From Aminobacter carboxidus (GTDB taxonomy: Bacteria; Pseudomonadota; Alphaproteobacteria; Rhizobiales; Rhizobiaceae): a DNA stretch of 64,000 bases. The notes under the pieces are model-generated. The model worked only from the letters and a program-made list of their open reading frames with translations. It did no database searches and was not told the origin of the DNA. The stretch is taken from positions 1 through 64,000 of the forward strand of contig NZ_JACZEP010000008.1 in assembly GCF_014863355.1 (NCBI RefSeq). The letters run 5' to 3'. Made by a program: the position numbers and the translations under genes. The first letter of the stretch is position 1. Each line of letters begins with the position of its first letter. Positions 34,665 through 44,454 of the stretch are shown in pieces.

Positions 34665-34739
34665 TGGTGGGCGATATAGGGATTGAACCTATGACCCCAC
34701 CCGTGTGAAGGGTGTGCTCTCCCGCTGAGCTAATCGCCC
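34665..34739 (-). tRNA. tRNA-Val (anticodon CAC)
   Basis: 75 bases on the minus strand including an encoded CCA end. The acceptor stem GGGCGAT pairs with ATCGCCC. The D-arm holds GCTCAGCGGGAGAGC, the anticodon arm CACCC-TTCACAC-GGGTG gives anticodon CAC (reads GUG), and the T-loop GGTTCAATCC is canonical. It is the only tRNA seen in the window. Confidence 0.95.
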
Positions 34740-34806
34740 GTCCGAGGCCCGAGGGCCGAACGTGACGGCGATATAGGGGAGGGGTGGGAGTGGTGTCAAG
34801 GCGGCT

Positions 34807-35490
34807 TTAGCGACTTGCCGCGTCAATCAGCTTCTGGGCCATGCCAAGCGTCAGTTCGTCATAGTGCGAGATGACCACCGAAGGCTCGTATTCGCTGACG
34901 TGACGGTCGGTGTAGCCGAAATCGACGGCAACGACCGGAATGCCGGCCGCCTTTGCCGTGTCGATGTCGGTGACCGAATCGCCGACCATGACGGCGCGGG
35001 ACACATCGCCGCCGGCCTTGGCGATGGTTTCGGTGAGATGCCGGGGGTCTGGCTTGCGCATGCCGAAAGTTTCCGGACCGGTGATGGCCGCGAAGCGGTC
35101 GGAAAGACCGAGCGCCTGGATGAGGCCCTGGGCGAGGGTTTCGTACTTGTTGGTGCAGACGGCGAGCAGATAGCCGGCTTCGGTGAAGCGGTTCATCGCG
35201 GCGACGACGCCGGGATAGGGCAGCGAGCGGCCGGGAATGTTGACCGTGTAGTGATCGAGGAAGATGTCGTGCAGGCGGTCGTGCTCGACGGCCGCCAGCT
35301 GCTTTTGCTGGGCGGTGTAGGCACGCTCGATCATGATGCGCCCGCCCTGGCCGACGAAACGGCGGAATGCCCTGTCGTCGACTTCGGCAAGGCCGCCGGC
35401 GACGAGCGTGTGATTGAGGCTGTCCAAAAGGTCAGGGGCGGTGTCGACGAGGGTCCCGTCGAGGTCGAAAACGATGATCGGCTTGGACAT
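34807..35490 (-). CDS. gph: Phosphoglycolate phosphatase
   Basis: HAD-superfamily phosphatase of 227 residues that removes 2-phosphoglycolate, formed in DNA repair or photorespiration-like reactions. [21 protein letters not shown] holds the nucleophile Asp; [13 protein letters not shown] is motif II; Lys and Asp in [10 protein letters not shown] and [16 protein letters not shown] are motifs III/IV. ATG 35490 is chosen just upstream of motif I. Divergent from rpiA. Confidence 0.92.
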   Translation of the reverse strand: MSKPIIVFDLDGTLVDTAPDLLDSLNHTLVAGGLAEVDDRAFRRFVGQGGRIMIERAYTAQQKQLAAVEHDRLHDIFLDHYTVNIPGRSLPYPGVVAAMNRFTEAGYLLAVCTNKYETLAQGLIQALGLSDRFAAITGPETFGMRKPDPRHLTETIAKAGGDVSRAVMVGDSVTDIDTAKAAGIPVVAVDFGYTDRHVSEYEPSVVISHYDELTLGMAQKLIDAASR

Positions 35491-35634
35491 GGCTCCGCCT
35501 TTGTGGAGTTGTGCGTTGCAAGAGCCGATAGCCCCGGACCCTGCATGACGCAAGCCCGTGCCATAAAGCCTTTGACCCAACGGGCAAAAATGCTAGGAGC
35601 CAAGCCTGATATTCGAGGATTTTGCGAACAAGTG

Positions 35635-36333
35635 ATGGATGCCAAGGCTTTGAAGATCGAGGCGGCGCGCGCTGCCTTGGGGTATGTCGAGAGCGGAATG
35701 CGCCTTGGCATCGGTACCGGTTCGACGGCCGAGGAGTTCGTCAGGCTGCTGGCCGAGAAGGTTGCCGGCGGCATGCAGATCATCGGCGTGCCGACATCGG
35801 AACGTACCGCCGCCCTTTGCCGCGAACTGTCCGTGCCGCTCTCCACGCTCGACGAAACGCCGGAACTCGACCTGACCATCGATGGCGCCGACGAGATCGA
35901 TCCTGAGCTGACGCTGGTCAAGGGTGGCGGCGGCGCGCTGCTGCGCGAAAAGATCGTGGCCGCGGCCTCGACGCGCATGGTGGTCATCGCCGACCAGACC
36001 AAGCTCGTCGACACGCTCGGCCGCTTCCCGTTGCCCATCGAGGTCAATCCGTTCGGCCTCAAGGCCACCGAGATCGCCATCGCAAAAGCTGCTGACAAGC
36101 TCGGGCTTTCAGGGCCTTTGGTGTTGCGCAAATCCGCCGGCGAAACCTTCGTAACCGACGGTGGACATTTCATTATCGATGCATCTTTTGGCCGCATTCC
36201 CGATACAAGAGCGCTTTCGGATGCCCTGCACGCCATTCCCGGCGTCGTGGAGCACGGTCTCTTCTTGGGTTTGGCCACCGTTGCCGTCATCGCCGGCTCG
36301 GACGGGGTCAGAACCGTTCATCCGGCACGCTAA
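35635..36333 (+). CDS. rpiA: Ribose-5-phosphate isomerase A
   Basis: Interconverts ribose-5-phosphate and ribulose-5-phosphate. 232 residues; [16 protein letters not shown] (phosphate loop), [20 protein letters not shown] (active-site Asp), [16 protein letters not shown] and [10 protein letters not shown], all RpiA motifs. I take ATG 35635; a start at 35590 is possible but adds residues not in the family. Close to the convergent-facing gph. Confidence 0.93.
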   Translation: MDAKALKIEAARAALGYVESGMRLGIGTGSTAEEFVRLLAEKVAGGMQIIGVPTSERTAALCRELSVPLSTLDETPELDLTIDGADEIDPELTLVKGGGGALLREKIVAAASTRMVVIADQTKLVDTLGRFPLPIEVNPFGLKATEIAIAKAADKLGLSGPLVLRKSAGETFVTDGGHFIIDASFGRIPDTRALSDALHAIPGVVEHGLFLGLATVAVIAGSDGVRTVHPAR

Positions 36334-36351
36334 ACAGGAGTTCTATTCATC

Positions 36352-36918
36352 ATGATTTTGACAAACCGGCTTCGCCGCTTCTCCGTCATGGTGGCGGCTT
36401 CGGCATTCGCGGCCGTCGCATTCTCGGCCCAGGCGCAGGAAATCGCGGAATCACACCTGAAGGCAGCGCATGCCGCCATCTCCGCGATCCACGCGACCGA
36501 TTCCTTCGATTCGATCCTGCCGCAGGCAGCCGCCGCCCTGAAGCAGCAGCTGATCCAGCAGAACCCTGACATGCAGGAAGTGATCACCCAGACGGTCGAT
36601 GAAAAGACGCTGGCGCTCGCCGCGCGTCGGGCCGACCTGGAAAAGGAATCGGCGATCGCTTACGCCAAGTCGTTCTCCGAGCAGAACCTCAACGACATTG
36701 CCGCCTTCTACAATTCGGAAGCCGGCAAGAAGCTTATCGAGAACGGCCCGATCGCCTCGCGCGAATTGGTCAAGGCCGCCGAGATCTGGCAGAACGGCGT
36801 CGGCCGCGATCTCGCCGAGCAGGTTGGCGAAAAGCTCAAGGCCGTCATCGGCACCAAGGCTCCGGCCGAAGGTGCTGCCCCAGCCGAAGGTGCCGCACCG
36901 GCAGCACCGGCGAACTGA
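36352..36918 (+). CDS. DUF2059 exported protein
   Basis: A 188-residue secreted protein: signal peptide ending AQAQ (SVMVAASAFAAVAFSAQAQ), then the DUF2059 segment MQEVITQTVDEKTLALAARR and AKSFSEQNLNDIAAFYNSEAGKKL. The C-terminus is a low-complexity APAEGAAPAEGAAPAAPAN repeat. It follows rpiA after 18 bp and is probably cotranscribed, a common arrangement in rhizobia. Function unknown. Confidence 0.88.
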   Translation: MILTNRLRRFSVMVAASAFAAVAFSAQAQEIAESHLKAAHAAISAIHATDSFDSILPQAAAALKQQLIQQNPDMQEVITQTVDEKTLALAARRADLEKESAIAYAKSFSEQNLNDIAAFYNSEAGKKLIENGPIASRELVKAAEIWQNGVGRDLAEQVGEKLKAVIGTKAPAEGAAPAEGAAPAAPAN

Positions 36919-36944
36919 TCCACCGCGACCAACGGTCACGATAC

Positions 36945-36970
36945 AAAAGCCCGGCATTTGCCGGGCTTTT
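36945..36970 (+). terminator. Rho-independent terminator after the DUF2059 gene
   Basis: Perfect 11-bp stem (36945-36955 with 36960-36970), 4-base loop, T run ending CTTTT after it. Confidence 0.9.
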
Positions 36971-37096
36971 CTTTTGGGCTCACTGCCACTACCTGTGACC
37001 GCATCACAGGCGCATCGGATGCGGTGCGCAGTTTCAAGGACTTAGAGCGACCGTTGCGCGCCGCATGCGCGTTGCTCTACCGCAGGAAGGACACCC

Positions 37097-38491
37097 ATGG
37101 CCCAGTACGACTACGATCTCTTCGTCATCGGCGGCGGCTCGGGCGGTGTGCGCGCGGCACGCGTTGCGGCAGCACTCGGCAAGCGCGTCGCGCTCGCTGA
37201 GGAGTTCCGTTTTGGCGGCACCTGCGTCATCCGCGGCTGCGTGCCCAAGAAGCTCTACGTCTATGCCTCGCAGTTTCCCGAGCATTTCGAGGATGCGGCG
37301 GGCTATGGCTGGACCGTCGGCGAGGCGAAGTTCGACTGGAAAACGCTGGTCGCCAACAAGGAGCGTGAGATTTCGCGGCTTGAGGCGATCTACAAGCGCA
37401 ATGTCGAAGGTTCCGGTGGTGAGACGATCCATTCACGTGCCGTGCTCGTCGACAGCCATACTATCCGGATCGTCGATGAAAACCGCACCGTCACCGCCGA
37501 TCAGATCCTGATTGCGACAGGCGGGCGGGCCGCCGCGCATCCCGCGCTGCCGGGCCATGAGCACTGCATCTATTCGAACGAGGTCTTCGACCTTCCCGAA
37601 TTGCCCAAGGCGATCATGATCGAGGGCGGCGGCTACATCGCCGTCGAATTCGCCAACATCTTCCACGGTCTCGGCGTCGAGACGACGCTGGTCTATCGCG
37701 GCAAGGAAATCCTTAGTCGCTTCGACATGGACCTGCGCCGTACCTTGCACGAGACCATGGAGCAGAAGGGCATCAAGATCCTGCTGCACTCAGTTTCAGA
37801 AGACGTCAGCAAGCGCGCCGGTGGTCGCCTCGAAGTGACGCTGAACACCGGCCAGAAGCTGACGGTCGACCAGGTGTTGCTCGCTATCGGACGCACGCCG
37901 AATACCGAAAACCTTGGCCTCGAGGCCGCCGGCGTCGAGATGAATAAGCAGGGCGCGATCGTCGTCGACAGCTACTCGCGCACCACCGTGGGTAACATCT
38001 GGGCCGTTGGCGACGTCACCAATCGTGTCCAGCTGACCCCGGTCGCCATTCACGAAGCAATGTGCTTCGTCGAGACTGCGTTCAGGGACAACCCGACCGA
38101 GCCGGACCACGATTGCATCCCGACCGCGGTGTTCTCGCAGCCCGAGATCGGCACCGTCGGTCTTTCCGAGGACGACGCTGCCAAGCGGTTCAAGCATCTC
38201 GAGATCTACCGCACGAGCTTCAGGCCGATGCGCCACACGCTCTCGGGCAGGCAGGAAAAGATGATGATGAAGCTCGTTGTCGATGGCGACACGCGTCTGG
38301 TCCTGGGGGCCCATGTGTTGGGTCCTGACGCCGGCGAGATGGCGCAGCTCCTGGGCATCACGCTCAAGGCCGGACTGACCAAGGACGACTTCGATCGCAC
38401 CATGGCCGTGCACCCTACGGCAGCCGAAGAGCTGGTGACGATGTACAAGCCGACCTATCTGGTGAAAGACGGCGCGCGCGTCGAAAACTGA
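37097..38491 (+). CDS. gor: Glutathione-disulfide reductase
   Basis: NADPH flavoprotein, 464 residues. FAD motif FVIGGGSGGVRAARVAAALG, redox disulfide GGTCVIRGCVPKKL, NAD(P) motif IEGGGYIAVEFANIF, GRTPNTENLG and the C-terminal HPTAAEELVTM with the His-Glu pair of the active site. Keeps the cytosolic glutathione pool reduced. The GST at 15149 could use the product but is far away. Confidence 0.94.
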   Translation: MAQYDYDLFVIGGGSGGVRAARVAAALGKRVALAEEFRFGGTCVIRGCVPKKLYVYASQFPEHFEDAAGYGWTVGEAKFDWKTLVANKEREISRLEAIYKRNVEGSGGETIHSRAVLVDSHTIRIVDENRTVTADQILIATGGRAAAHPALPGHEHCIYSNEVFDLPELPKAIMIEGGGYIAVEFANIFHGLGVETTLVYRGKEILSRFDMDLRRTLHETMEQKGIKILLHSVSEDVSKRAGGRLEVTLNTGQKLTVDQVLLAIGRTPNTENLGLEAAGVEMNKQGAIVVDSYSRTTVGNIWAVGDVTNRVQLTPVAIHEAMCFVETAFRDNPTEPDHDCIPTAVFSQPEIGTVGLSEDDAAKRFKHLEIYRTSFRPMRHTLSGRQEKMMMKLVVDGDTRLVLGAHVLGPDAGEMAQLLGITLKAGLTKDDFDRTMAVHPTAAEELVTMYKPTYLVKDGARVEN

Positions 38492-38649
38492 CGTTGCGGC
38501 CGCCTCGGGACCTTCCGCAGGGAAACGTTCGATCCCGGACGTGTTCCGGGGTAGATTAGGGGCTCCTCATCGTGTAAAGAGCCGCGTTCCCGCAATGGCG
38601 GGCTATGGCGCGGGTGAGGTGCCCGTTAGCGAACTTTTTAGGTGCGAAC

Positions 38650-40023
38650 ATGACGAAATGGTCCCCGAATTCCTGGAGAAGCATGCCGATCCAGCAGGTC
38701 CCGGCTTATCCGGACGCTGCGGCACTCGCGGAAACGGAAGCTCGTCTCGCATCCTTTCCCCCCTTGGTTTTTGCAGGTGAGGCGCGCAAGCTGAAGAAGC
38801 AGCTTGCTGCCGTTGCCAATGGCGAAGCATTCCTGCTGCAGGGCGGTGACTGCGCCGAAAGCTTCCTGGAACATGGCGCTGATAACATCCGCGACTTCTT
38901 CCGGGTGTTCCTGCAGATGTCGGTCGTGCTGACCTTCGCCGGCGCGCAGCCGGTGGTGAAGGTTGGCCGTATCGCCGGCCAGTTCGCCAAGCCGCGCTCG
39001 GCTGACAACGAGACCAAGGGCGACGTGACGCTGCCGAGCTATCGCGGCGACATCATCAACGGCCCGGCCTTCGACGAGAAGTCGCGCATTCCTGATCCGG
39101 CGCGTCAGGAGATGGCCTACCGTCAGTCGGCGGCGACGCTGAACCTTCTGCGTGCTTTCGCTCAGGGTGGCTATGCCAGCCTCGAGAACGTCCAGCGCTG
39201 GATGCTCGGCTTCGTGTCGAACAGCCCGCAGGGCGAGCGTTATGAAGCACTGGCCAATCGCATCACCGAGACCATGGACTTCATGCGGGCGGTCGGTATC
39301 ACTTCGGAGACCAACTACGCGCTGCGCGAGACCGATTTCTACACCAGCCATGAAGCCCTTCTGCTCGGCTACGAGCAGGCGCTGACCCGCATCGACTCGA
39401 CTTCGGGCGACTGGTACGCGACTTCGGGCCACATGATCTGGATCGGCGACCGCACGCGCCAGCTCGACCACGCCCATGTCGAGTACTGCCGTGGCGTGAA
39501 GAACCCGCTCGGCCTCAAATGCGGCCCGTCGATCACGCCCGACAACCTGCTCAAGCTGATCGATGCGCTCAATCCGGAGAACGAGGCCGGCCGTCTGACC
39601 CTGATCGCGCGCTTCGGCCACGACAAGGTCGGCGATCACCTGCCGAAGCTGATCCGCGCCGTCGAGAAGGAAGGCCGCAAAGTCGTCTGGTCGTGCGATC
39701 CGATGCATGGCAACACGATCACCGCTGCCGGCTACAAGACGCGTCCGTTCGATCGCATCCTGAGCGAAGTGCAGAGCTTCTTCGACATCCACCGTTCCGA
39801 GGGCACGCACCCGGGTGGCATCCATGTCGAGATGACCGGCAACAATGTGACCGAATGCACCGGTGGCGCCCGCGCCATCACCGCCGAGGAGCTGCAGGAT
39901 CGCTACCACACCCATTGCGACCCACGCCTCAACGCCGACCAGGCGATCGAGCTTGCTTTCCTGGTTTCGGAACTGCTGCGCAAGAGCGCACCGACGCCGG
40001 CGAAGAAGGCCGTCAACGCCTGA
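38650..40023 (+). CDS. aroF: Class II 3-deoxy-7-phosphoheptulonate synthase
   Basis: Joins phosphoenolpyruvate and erythrose-4-phosphate in the first step of aromatic amino-acid synthesis. 457 residues, the plant-like class II (AroF/AroG-II) size. [62 protein letters not shown] and [19 protein letters not shown] contain the metal ligands. ATG 38650 is chosen since the earlier frame has no conserved residues. Confidence 0.94.
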   Translation: MTKWSPNSWRSMPIQQVPAYPDAAALAETEARLASFPPLVFAGEARKLKKQLAAVANGEAFLLQGGDCAESFLEHGADNIRDFFRVFLQMSVVLTFAGAQPVVKVGRIAGQFAKPRSADNETKGDVTLPSYRGDIINGPAFDEKSRIPDPARQEMAYRQSAATLNLLRAFAQGGYASLENVQRWMLGFVSNSPQGERYEALANRITETMDFMRAVGITSETNYALRETDFYTSHEALLLGYEQALTRIDSTSGDWYATSGHMIWIGDRTRQLDHAHVEYCRGVKNPLGLKCGPSITPDNLLKLIDALNPENEAGRLTLIARFGHDKVGDHLPKLIRAVEKEGRKVVWSCDPMHGNTITAAGYKTRPFDRILSEVQSFFDIHRSEGTHPGGIHVEMTGNNVTECTGGARAITAEELQDRYHTHCDPRLNADQAIELAFLVSELLRKSAPTPAKKAVNA

Positions 40024-40049
40024 TCCGCAAGACGCAGCTTGCAAAAATC

Positions 40050-40080
40050 AAAAAGGCGCCGGTTTGACCGGCGCCTTTTT
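40050..40080 (+). terminator. Rho-independent terminator after the DAHP synthase gene
   Basis: Perfect 14-bp inverted repeat (40050-40063 with 40067-40080), 3-base loop, then T. It also lies close downstream of the convergent diguanylate cyclase, so may serve both directions (bidirectional A/T tails). Confidence 0.9.
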
Positions 40081-40104
40081 TGCTTGGGCTGACGCGCGAC
40101 GCGT

Positions 40105-41175
40105 TCAGTCCTTCTTGTACAGCATCCAGTTCTTGCCCTGGCGCTCGGCGATCGTCGAATAGCGGGTGACGCGGTTGCGGCCGATCAGCTTGGAGCGATA
40201 GAGCGCGCGATCCGCCTTGGCGTAGAGGTCTTCGGCGCTGTCGGCGTCCGATGCCATGCAGACGCCCATGGAAACGGTGACCTGGCCGCAGTTCACGCCC
40301 GGCTGGACATCCTTGAATTGCGTCTGCGCAACCAAAAGGCGAACGCGGTCGGCGATCTCGAACGTCGCTTCCTCGGTCGTGCCTTCGACGATCAGCGCGA
40401 ACTCTTCACCGCCGGTGCGGGCCACGAACATGTCGCGGTGGACGCTGGACTGAAAGATGCTGGCGATGATGCGCAGGATCTTGTCGCCGACGGGGTGGCC
40501 GTGGCGGTCGTTGATGTCCTTGAAGCGGTCGATGTCGGCCAGGATCAGCGCGCTGAACAGCACGCCCCTGTTGTCGTTGTAGATCCTGGCGATCCGCCGG
40601 TCGAAGGCCCGACGGTTCCAGATGTGGGTGAGGGGATCGGTGTCGGCAAGCTTCTTGTACTCTTCCAGCTTCGACTTGACGCTTTCGAGTTCACTCGACT
40701 TGTCGCTCAGCGTCGTTGCCACCTGCTTGCCATGGTCGATGGTCGAAGCCGTGGCCACGGCCATCACGCCGGCGATCTTCTGCAGCAGTTCCTGCGACAT
40801 GGCGGTACGGCTGTTGAGCCCGCTCGAGGTCTCGTCAAGCACCTTGCCGTAACGTTCCAAATAGGTCTGCTCGTTGCGCAGCAGGCTGGCGACGCCTTCC
40901 AACTCGCGGGCGAGAACTTCGCGCGCATGTTCGACGATGCCCTGACCGTGATTGTGGGCAAAGAACTTCTGGCCGAGCAGGTCGAGTTGCTCCTGCGTCG
41001 GACGGTTGCCGAGCGCAATGACTTCCAGGCTGAGTGCCGCGTTGGTGCCGGTCAGCGCCTCGTAGAAGATCTCGTAATTGCGCGGCAGGCCGATGACGCC
41101 CATCTGGCTCATCGTCGCCACGACAGTACTCGCAATATCGTTGCCTCGTTCTGTCGGGGCGGCTGCAGATTGCAT
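40105..41175 (-). CDS. Diguanylate cyclase (GGDEF)
   Basis: A 356-residue soluble protein. The N-terminal half is helical with no named sensor domain (IARL-type coiled coil ending SVKSKLEEYKKLADTDPLTH). The GGDEF domain has ADIDRFKDINDRHGHPVGD, active-site TGGEEFALI and VSMGVCMA. The RxxD inhibitory site is not in the usual position (SVHRDMFVARTGGEEF), so feedback inhibition may be absent. Makes cyclic di-GMP. Confidence 0.9.
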   Translation of the reverse strand: MQSAAAPTERGNDIASTVVATMSQMGVIGLPRNYEIFYEALTGTNAALSLEVIALGNRPTQEQLDLLGQKFFAHNHGQGIVEHAREVLARELEGVASLLRNEQTYLERYGKVLDETSSGLNSRTAMSQELLQKIAGVMAVATASTIDHGKQVATTLSDKSSELESVKSKLEEYKKLADTDPLTHIWNRRAFDRRIARIYNDNRGVLFSALILADIDRFKDINDRHGHPVGDKILRIIASIFQSSVHRDMFVARTGGEEFALIVEGTTEEATFEIADRVRLLVAQTQFKDVQPGVNCGQVTVSMGVCMASDADSAEDLYAKADRALYRSKLIGRNRVTRYSTIAERQGKNWMLYKKD

Positions 41176-41506
41176 GTATGTCCCGTTTCAGTTGGCCAAA
41201 TGGCCGGCTGCACGGTCAGCAAGTGGCTGGCGTGCAAACCGGTCGGGGGCGCGAGCGGCGTGAGATAGAATGCTTGCGGCGGCGCAGGTCCCCTCTGCGC
41301 TCATCACTTGTATTCAGCTCTAATTTAGGCTGGCTAAGGTTTCCTTAATTTGCAGCGTTGGCACGGTAATTTTTCTACCACAGGGTGTAATTTCCACTGT
41401 GCCAGATGATGCCTGAACACTGGCCAGCATAGGCAATGTCGCAAACCCTCATGTCCCGTGCCCGGATCAAGATCAATATGGCGGCGGGTCAATAGAGGAC
41501 TATGCA
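41176..41506. other. Intergenic region with an inverted repeat
   Basis: 330 bp without a gene. An inverted repeat TGGCACGGT/ACTGTGCCA (41359-41367 and 41396-41404, one mismatch) brackets an AT-rich core. It may be a regulatory site for the divergent diguanylate cyclase and GFA genes. Confidence 0.4.
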
Positions 41507-41926
41507 ATGGATAATTTGCACAAGGGGTCATGTTTGTGCGGCGCGGTGCGCTTTGCGGCACGCGGTGCGCTGCGCGAAGTAATCTACTGCCACTGCAACA
41601 TGTGCCGGAAACAGAGCGGCCACTACTATGCCGCAACCAATGTCAGCGACGACATGGTCGACATCGAAGGCGGCGACAATGTCACATGGTTTGCCGCTTC
41701 GGACTTCGCCCGCCGCGGCTTCTGCAGCCGTTGCGGATCGGTGATGTTCTGGAAGCCGAACGACGATGACTACGTCTCGATCATGGCCGGTTCGTTCGAG
41801 GAGCCGTCGTCGCTCACCGGCGGCTATCACATATTCGTCGCCGACAAGGGCTCGTATTACGAGATCGATGACGATCTGCCGCAATACGAACGGTCCTCAC
41901 CATCGCTCAAAGTACTGGAGGATTGA
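41507..41926 (+). CDS. GFA-family (glutathione-dependent formaldehyde-activating-like) protein
   Basis: A 139-residue zinc protein with GSCLCGAVRFAARG, YCHCNMCRKQSGHYY and FCSRCGSVMFWKP, the Cys pattern of the GFA/CENP-V family. Members usually have no proven activity towards glutathione-formaldehyde. Divergent from the diguanylate cyclase. Confidence 0.9.
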   Translation: MDNLHKGSCLCGAVRFAARGALREVIYCHCNMCRKQSGHYYAATNVSDDMVDIEGGDNVTWFAASDFARRGFCSRCGSVMFWKPNDDDYVSIMAGSFEEPSSLTGGYHIFVADKGSYYEIDDDLPQYERSSPSLKVLED

Positions 41927-42030
41927 ACGTGATGCCGACGATCGTTCTCATTTGTTGAACGCTTCGTCGTGTTTGGGCACTCTGCTCGAAACAGTGGCGA
42001 GGGCGTATATTCGGGGCAAGGAGAAATGAC

Positions 42031-42828
42031 ATGACCTCGTTGCCTACAGTTTTCATTTCGCATGGCGGCCCAGACATCGTTCTGGCCGATACGCCGGCGC
42101 GCCACTATCTCGAAACTCTTTCCGCTCTGGTTGAGAAGCCCAAGGCCATCGTCATCGTGTCGGCGCATTTCGAGACCGATGGCGTCGCCGTCGTAACTGA
42201 TCCCAAGCCGGGCATGATCTACGATTTTGGCGGCTTCGCCCCGGAGCTCTACAAGATGGTTTATCCTGCCGCGGGCGAACCTGTACTCGCGGCCAGGGTT
42301 TTCGCGATGCTCGACGAGGCCGGGCTCAAGCCGCACACCTATGAGAAGCGCGGCTATGACCACGGCACCTGGACGCCGCTCAAGCTCGCATTCCCCGACG
42401 CGGACATTCCTGTGGTTCAGGTGTCGATCGACCCCAGCCGCGATGCCGCCTGGCACCACGCCATCGGCAAGGCGCTGGCGCCGTTGCGAAGCGAAGGAGT
42501 GCTGCTGATCGGCTCAGGCCATATCACCCACAACCTGCGCGCCTATTTCAGCAGACTGCGCAAGGGGGCCGAACCGGATCCGGCGCTGGCCGGCAAGGTG
42601 CATGAGTTCACGCAATGGTTTGCCGACAGGCTGGCCAGCGGCGATACCGATGCGCTGCTGCACTGGAAGGACAAGGCGCCGTACCCTGGGGACAATCACC
42701 CGACCGACGAGCACCTGATGCCGATCTTCTTTGCTTACGGTGCGGCAGGCGAGGGTGCAAAGGGCCGCCGCGTGCACGATTCGGTCGATCACGGCTTCTT
42801 TGCCAACGATTCATATCTGTTCGACTGA
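42031..42828 (+). CDS. Extradiol dioxygenase-like (LigB/DODA family)
   Basis: A 265-residue class III extradiol ring-cleavage enzyme of the YgiD/DODA group. FISHGGPDIVL, RGYDHGTWTPLKLAFP, GSGHITHNLRAYF and DHGFFANDSYLFD provide the His metal ligands. In this group the substrate may be DOPA or another catechol. Confidence 0.88.
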   Translation: MTSLPTVFISHGGPDIVLADTPARHYLETLSALVEKPKAIVIVSAHFETDGVAVVTDPKPGMIYDFGGFAPELYKMVYPAAGEPVLAARVFAMLDEAGLKPHTYEKRGYDHGTWTPLKLAFPDADIPVVQVSIDPSRDAAWHHAIGKALAPLRSEGVLLIGSGHITHNLRAYFSRLRKGAEPDPALAGKVHEFTQWFADRLASGDTDALLHWKDKAPYPGDNHPTDEHLMPIFFAYGAAGEGAKGRRVHDSVDHGFFANDSYLFD

Positions 42829-42878
42829 GCGTCAAGCCGCTAAATGATGCCGCTTCGATTGAATTGAAAGGGCATTTT

Positions 42879-43238
42879 ATGGAGCGGCTGGTCAAGGCTT
42901 TCCAGAACTCGGTGCGGGCATTCTCGCGGCTGATCCGCACCGAAGCGGCATTCCAGCAGGAAATCATGCTGCTTGCCGTGGCGTTGCCGCTCGGTTGGTT
43001 CGTGGCAGGCACCTGGGGTGGCTACGCGCTATTGATCGGCTCGATCCTGTTCCTGATCACCGTCGAGGTGCTGAACACCGGCATCGAGGCGGCGTGCGAC
43101 GCCGTCAGCCGCGAATTCAACATTGATATCCAGCTAGCCAAGGACTGTGGCTCGCTCGCCGTACTGATCTCGATTGTCATCGTGCTGGGCGTCTGGGGCT
43201 TCGCCATTGTAGAGCGGATGCTCGGCCTTCCAATCTGA
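42879..43238 (+). CDS. dgkA: Diacylglycerol kinase
   Basis: A 119-residue three-span membrane kinase. AFSRLIRTEAAFQQEIMLLA and VEVLNTGIEAACDAVSREF, with the catalytic Glu/Asn region, and KDCGSLAVLISIVIVLG. It recycles diacylglycerol to phosphatidic acid. ATG 42879 is taken from the family start (MERLVKAFQNS). Confidence 0.9.
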   Translation: MERLVKAFQNSVRAFSRLIRTEAAFQQEIMLLAVALPLGWFVAGTWGGYALLIGSILFLITVEVLNTGIEAACDAVSREFNIDIQLAKDCGSLAVLISIVIVLGVWGFAIVERMLGLPI

Positions 43239-43278
43239 GGGTTGCATACCCACATGTCGGTTACCAAAGGAGACCGAC

Positions 43279-43869
43279 ATGGCTGATCTGGCCAACCTTT
43301 TTCATCTCGAAGCCCGTAGCGGCCTGCCCGAAGACCTGCGCTGGCTGGTCGACAGGTATCCGCGCGAGGACTGGCGCGCCCATGACAACGTCCATGGCAT
43401 GGCGTCGATGTGGCTGCAGCGGCATGACATGTTCCGCGAACTGGGCGGTATGCTGACCACCGGTATCGGCGACTATCGCGAGGGCCGCATGGATGCCCGG
43501 CAGTTCGCGCGTTGGTTTGCGCCCCGGCTGAACCATTTCCTCGGTAATCTCGATGGTCACCACAATGTCGAGGACCAGCATTACTTCCCCACCTTCGCCA
43601 AGGCGGAAAGCAGGCTGAAACGCGGCTTCGACATCCTTGATGCCGATCATCACCTCATCCACGATGCGCTGGAGCGCAATGCCGAGACGGCCAACGCCTT
43701 CATCCGGGCGCTCCAGGAAAATGCGGACAAACAGCGTTTCGCGGCCGACGCCTATGCCGACGAGAACGCGCGGCTTGTCGCGATGCTGACCAGGCATCTC
43801 GACGACGAGGAAGACCTGATCATTCCGCTCATTCTCGATCGTGGTGATCGGGCGCTGGAGATCGGCTGA
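43279..43869 (+). CDS. Hemerythrin-like HHE-domain protein
   Basis: A 196-residue helical protein with HDNVHGMASMWLQRHDMF, DGHHNVEDQHYFPTF, LDADHHLIHDAL and HLDDEEDLIIP. These His/Glu/Asp residues match the di-iron ligands of hemerythrin-like domains. Start at 43279 after GGAGA. May bind oxygen, iron or nitric oxide. Confidence 0.85.
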   Translation: MADLANLFHLEARSGLPEDLRWLVDRYPREDWRAHDNVHGMASMWLQRHDMFRELGGMLTTGIGDYREGRMDARQFARWFAPRLNHFLGNLDGHHNVEDQHYFPTFAKAESRLKRGFDILDADHHLIHDALERNAETANAFIRALQENADKQRFAADAYADENARLVAMLTRHLDDEEDLIIPLILDRGDRALEIG

Positions 43870-43872
43870 CGG

Positions 43873-44454
43873 CTACTCCAGCGGTTCCTTCCTGGCGATG
43901 TGGCGGGCGAGCAGCCACGCCGCAATCGCCACGACGATGCCAATGGCCAAGCCGATCAGCAGGCGCTGATGGCCCTTCAGCGCATCGCCGATGATATGTT
44001 CGGCGCCAAGGCCGAAGACGTAGCCCAGGCTGACGAAGAGTGCGGCCCATATGAGTGCCGACAGCGCGTTCAGCGTGATGAACACGGGAATGGGGATGCT
44101 GGACAGGCCCGCAGCGATGCCACCGGCCAGCCGCATGCCGTAGATGTAGCGGTTGGCCAGCACGAACAGGTTGGGGTGGGCCTGCACCATCCTGTAGGCA
44201 TGGCTGAAGCCCGGCCGTCGCCGCAGCAGGCGCACCCACTTGTGGCCGGAGAAGCGGCGGCCGAGCACGAAGAACAGCGTGTCGCCCAGGAAGGCTCCGG
44301 TGGCTGCGACGGCAAACGCCTGCCAGGGCGCAAACACCTGTTGGTGGGCGAAGAAGCCGCCGAGGATCGCGACGCTTTCGCCCTCCGCCATGCAGCCGAT
44401 GAAGACTGCCAGCAACCCGAAGCGCTCGACCAAATGGTGGATGGTGTCGATCAT
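43873..44454 (-). CDS. DedA-family membrane protein
   Basis: A 193-residue membrane protein with about five spans. AVFIGCMAEGESVAILGGFF, GAFLGDTLFFVLGRRFSG and ANRYIYGMRLAGGIAAGL are DedA/SNARE-associated family blocks. The conserved Glu and Arg residues in membrane pockets are present. DedA proteins are linked to membrane-lipid recycling. It overlaps the upstream DUF1003 gene by ATGA. Confidence 0.85.
   Translation of the reverse strand: MIDTIHHLVERFGLLAVFIGCMAEGESVAILGGFFAHQQVFAPWQAFAVAATGAFLGDTLFFVLGRRFSGHKWVRLLRRRPGFSHAYRMVQAHPNLFVLANRYIYGMRLAGGIAAGLSSIPIPVFITLNALSALIWAALFVSLGYVFGLGAEHIIGDALKGHQRLLIGLAIGIVVAIAAWLLARHIARKEPLE

Noticed and set aside
38638-40044. A 468-codon open frame antisense to the DAHP synthase gene, and a 567-codon one at 55403-57106 antisense to maeB
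   Set aside because: Both are composition artefacts of GC-rich coding DNA; their translations are full of low-complexity Arg/Ala/Asp/Val and show no family motif.
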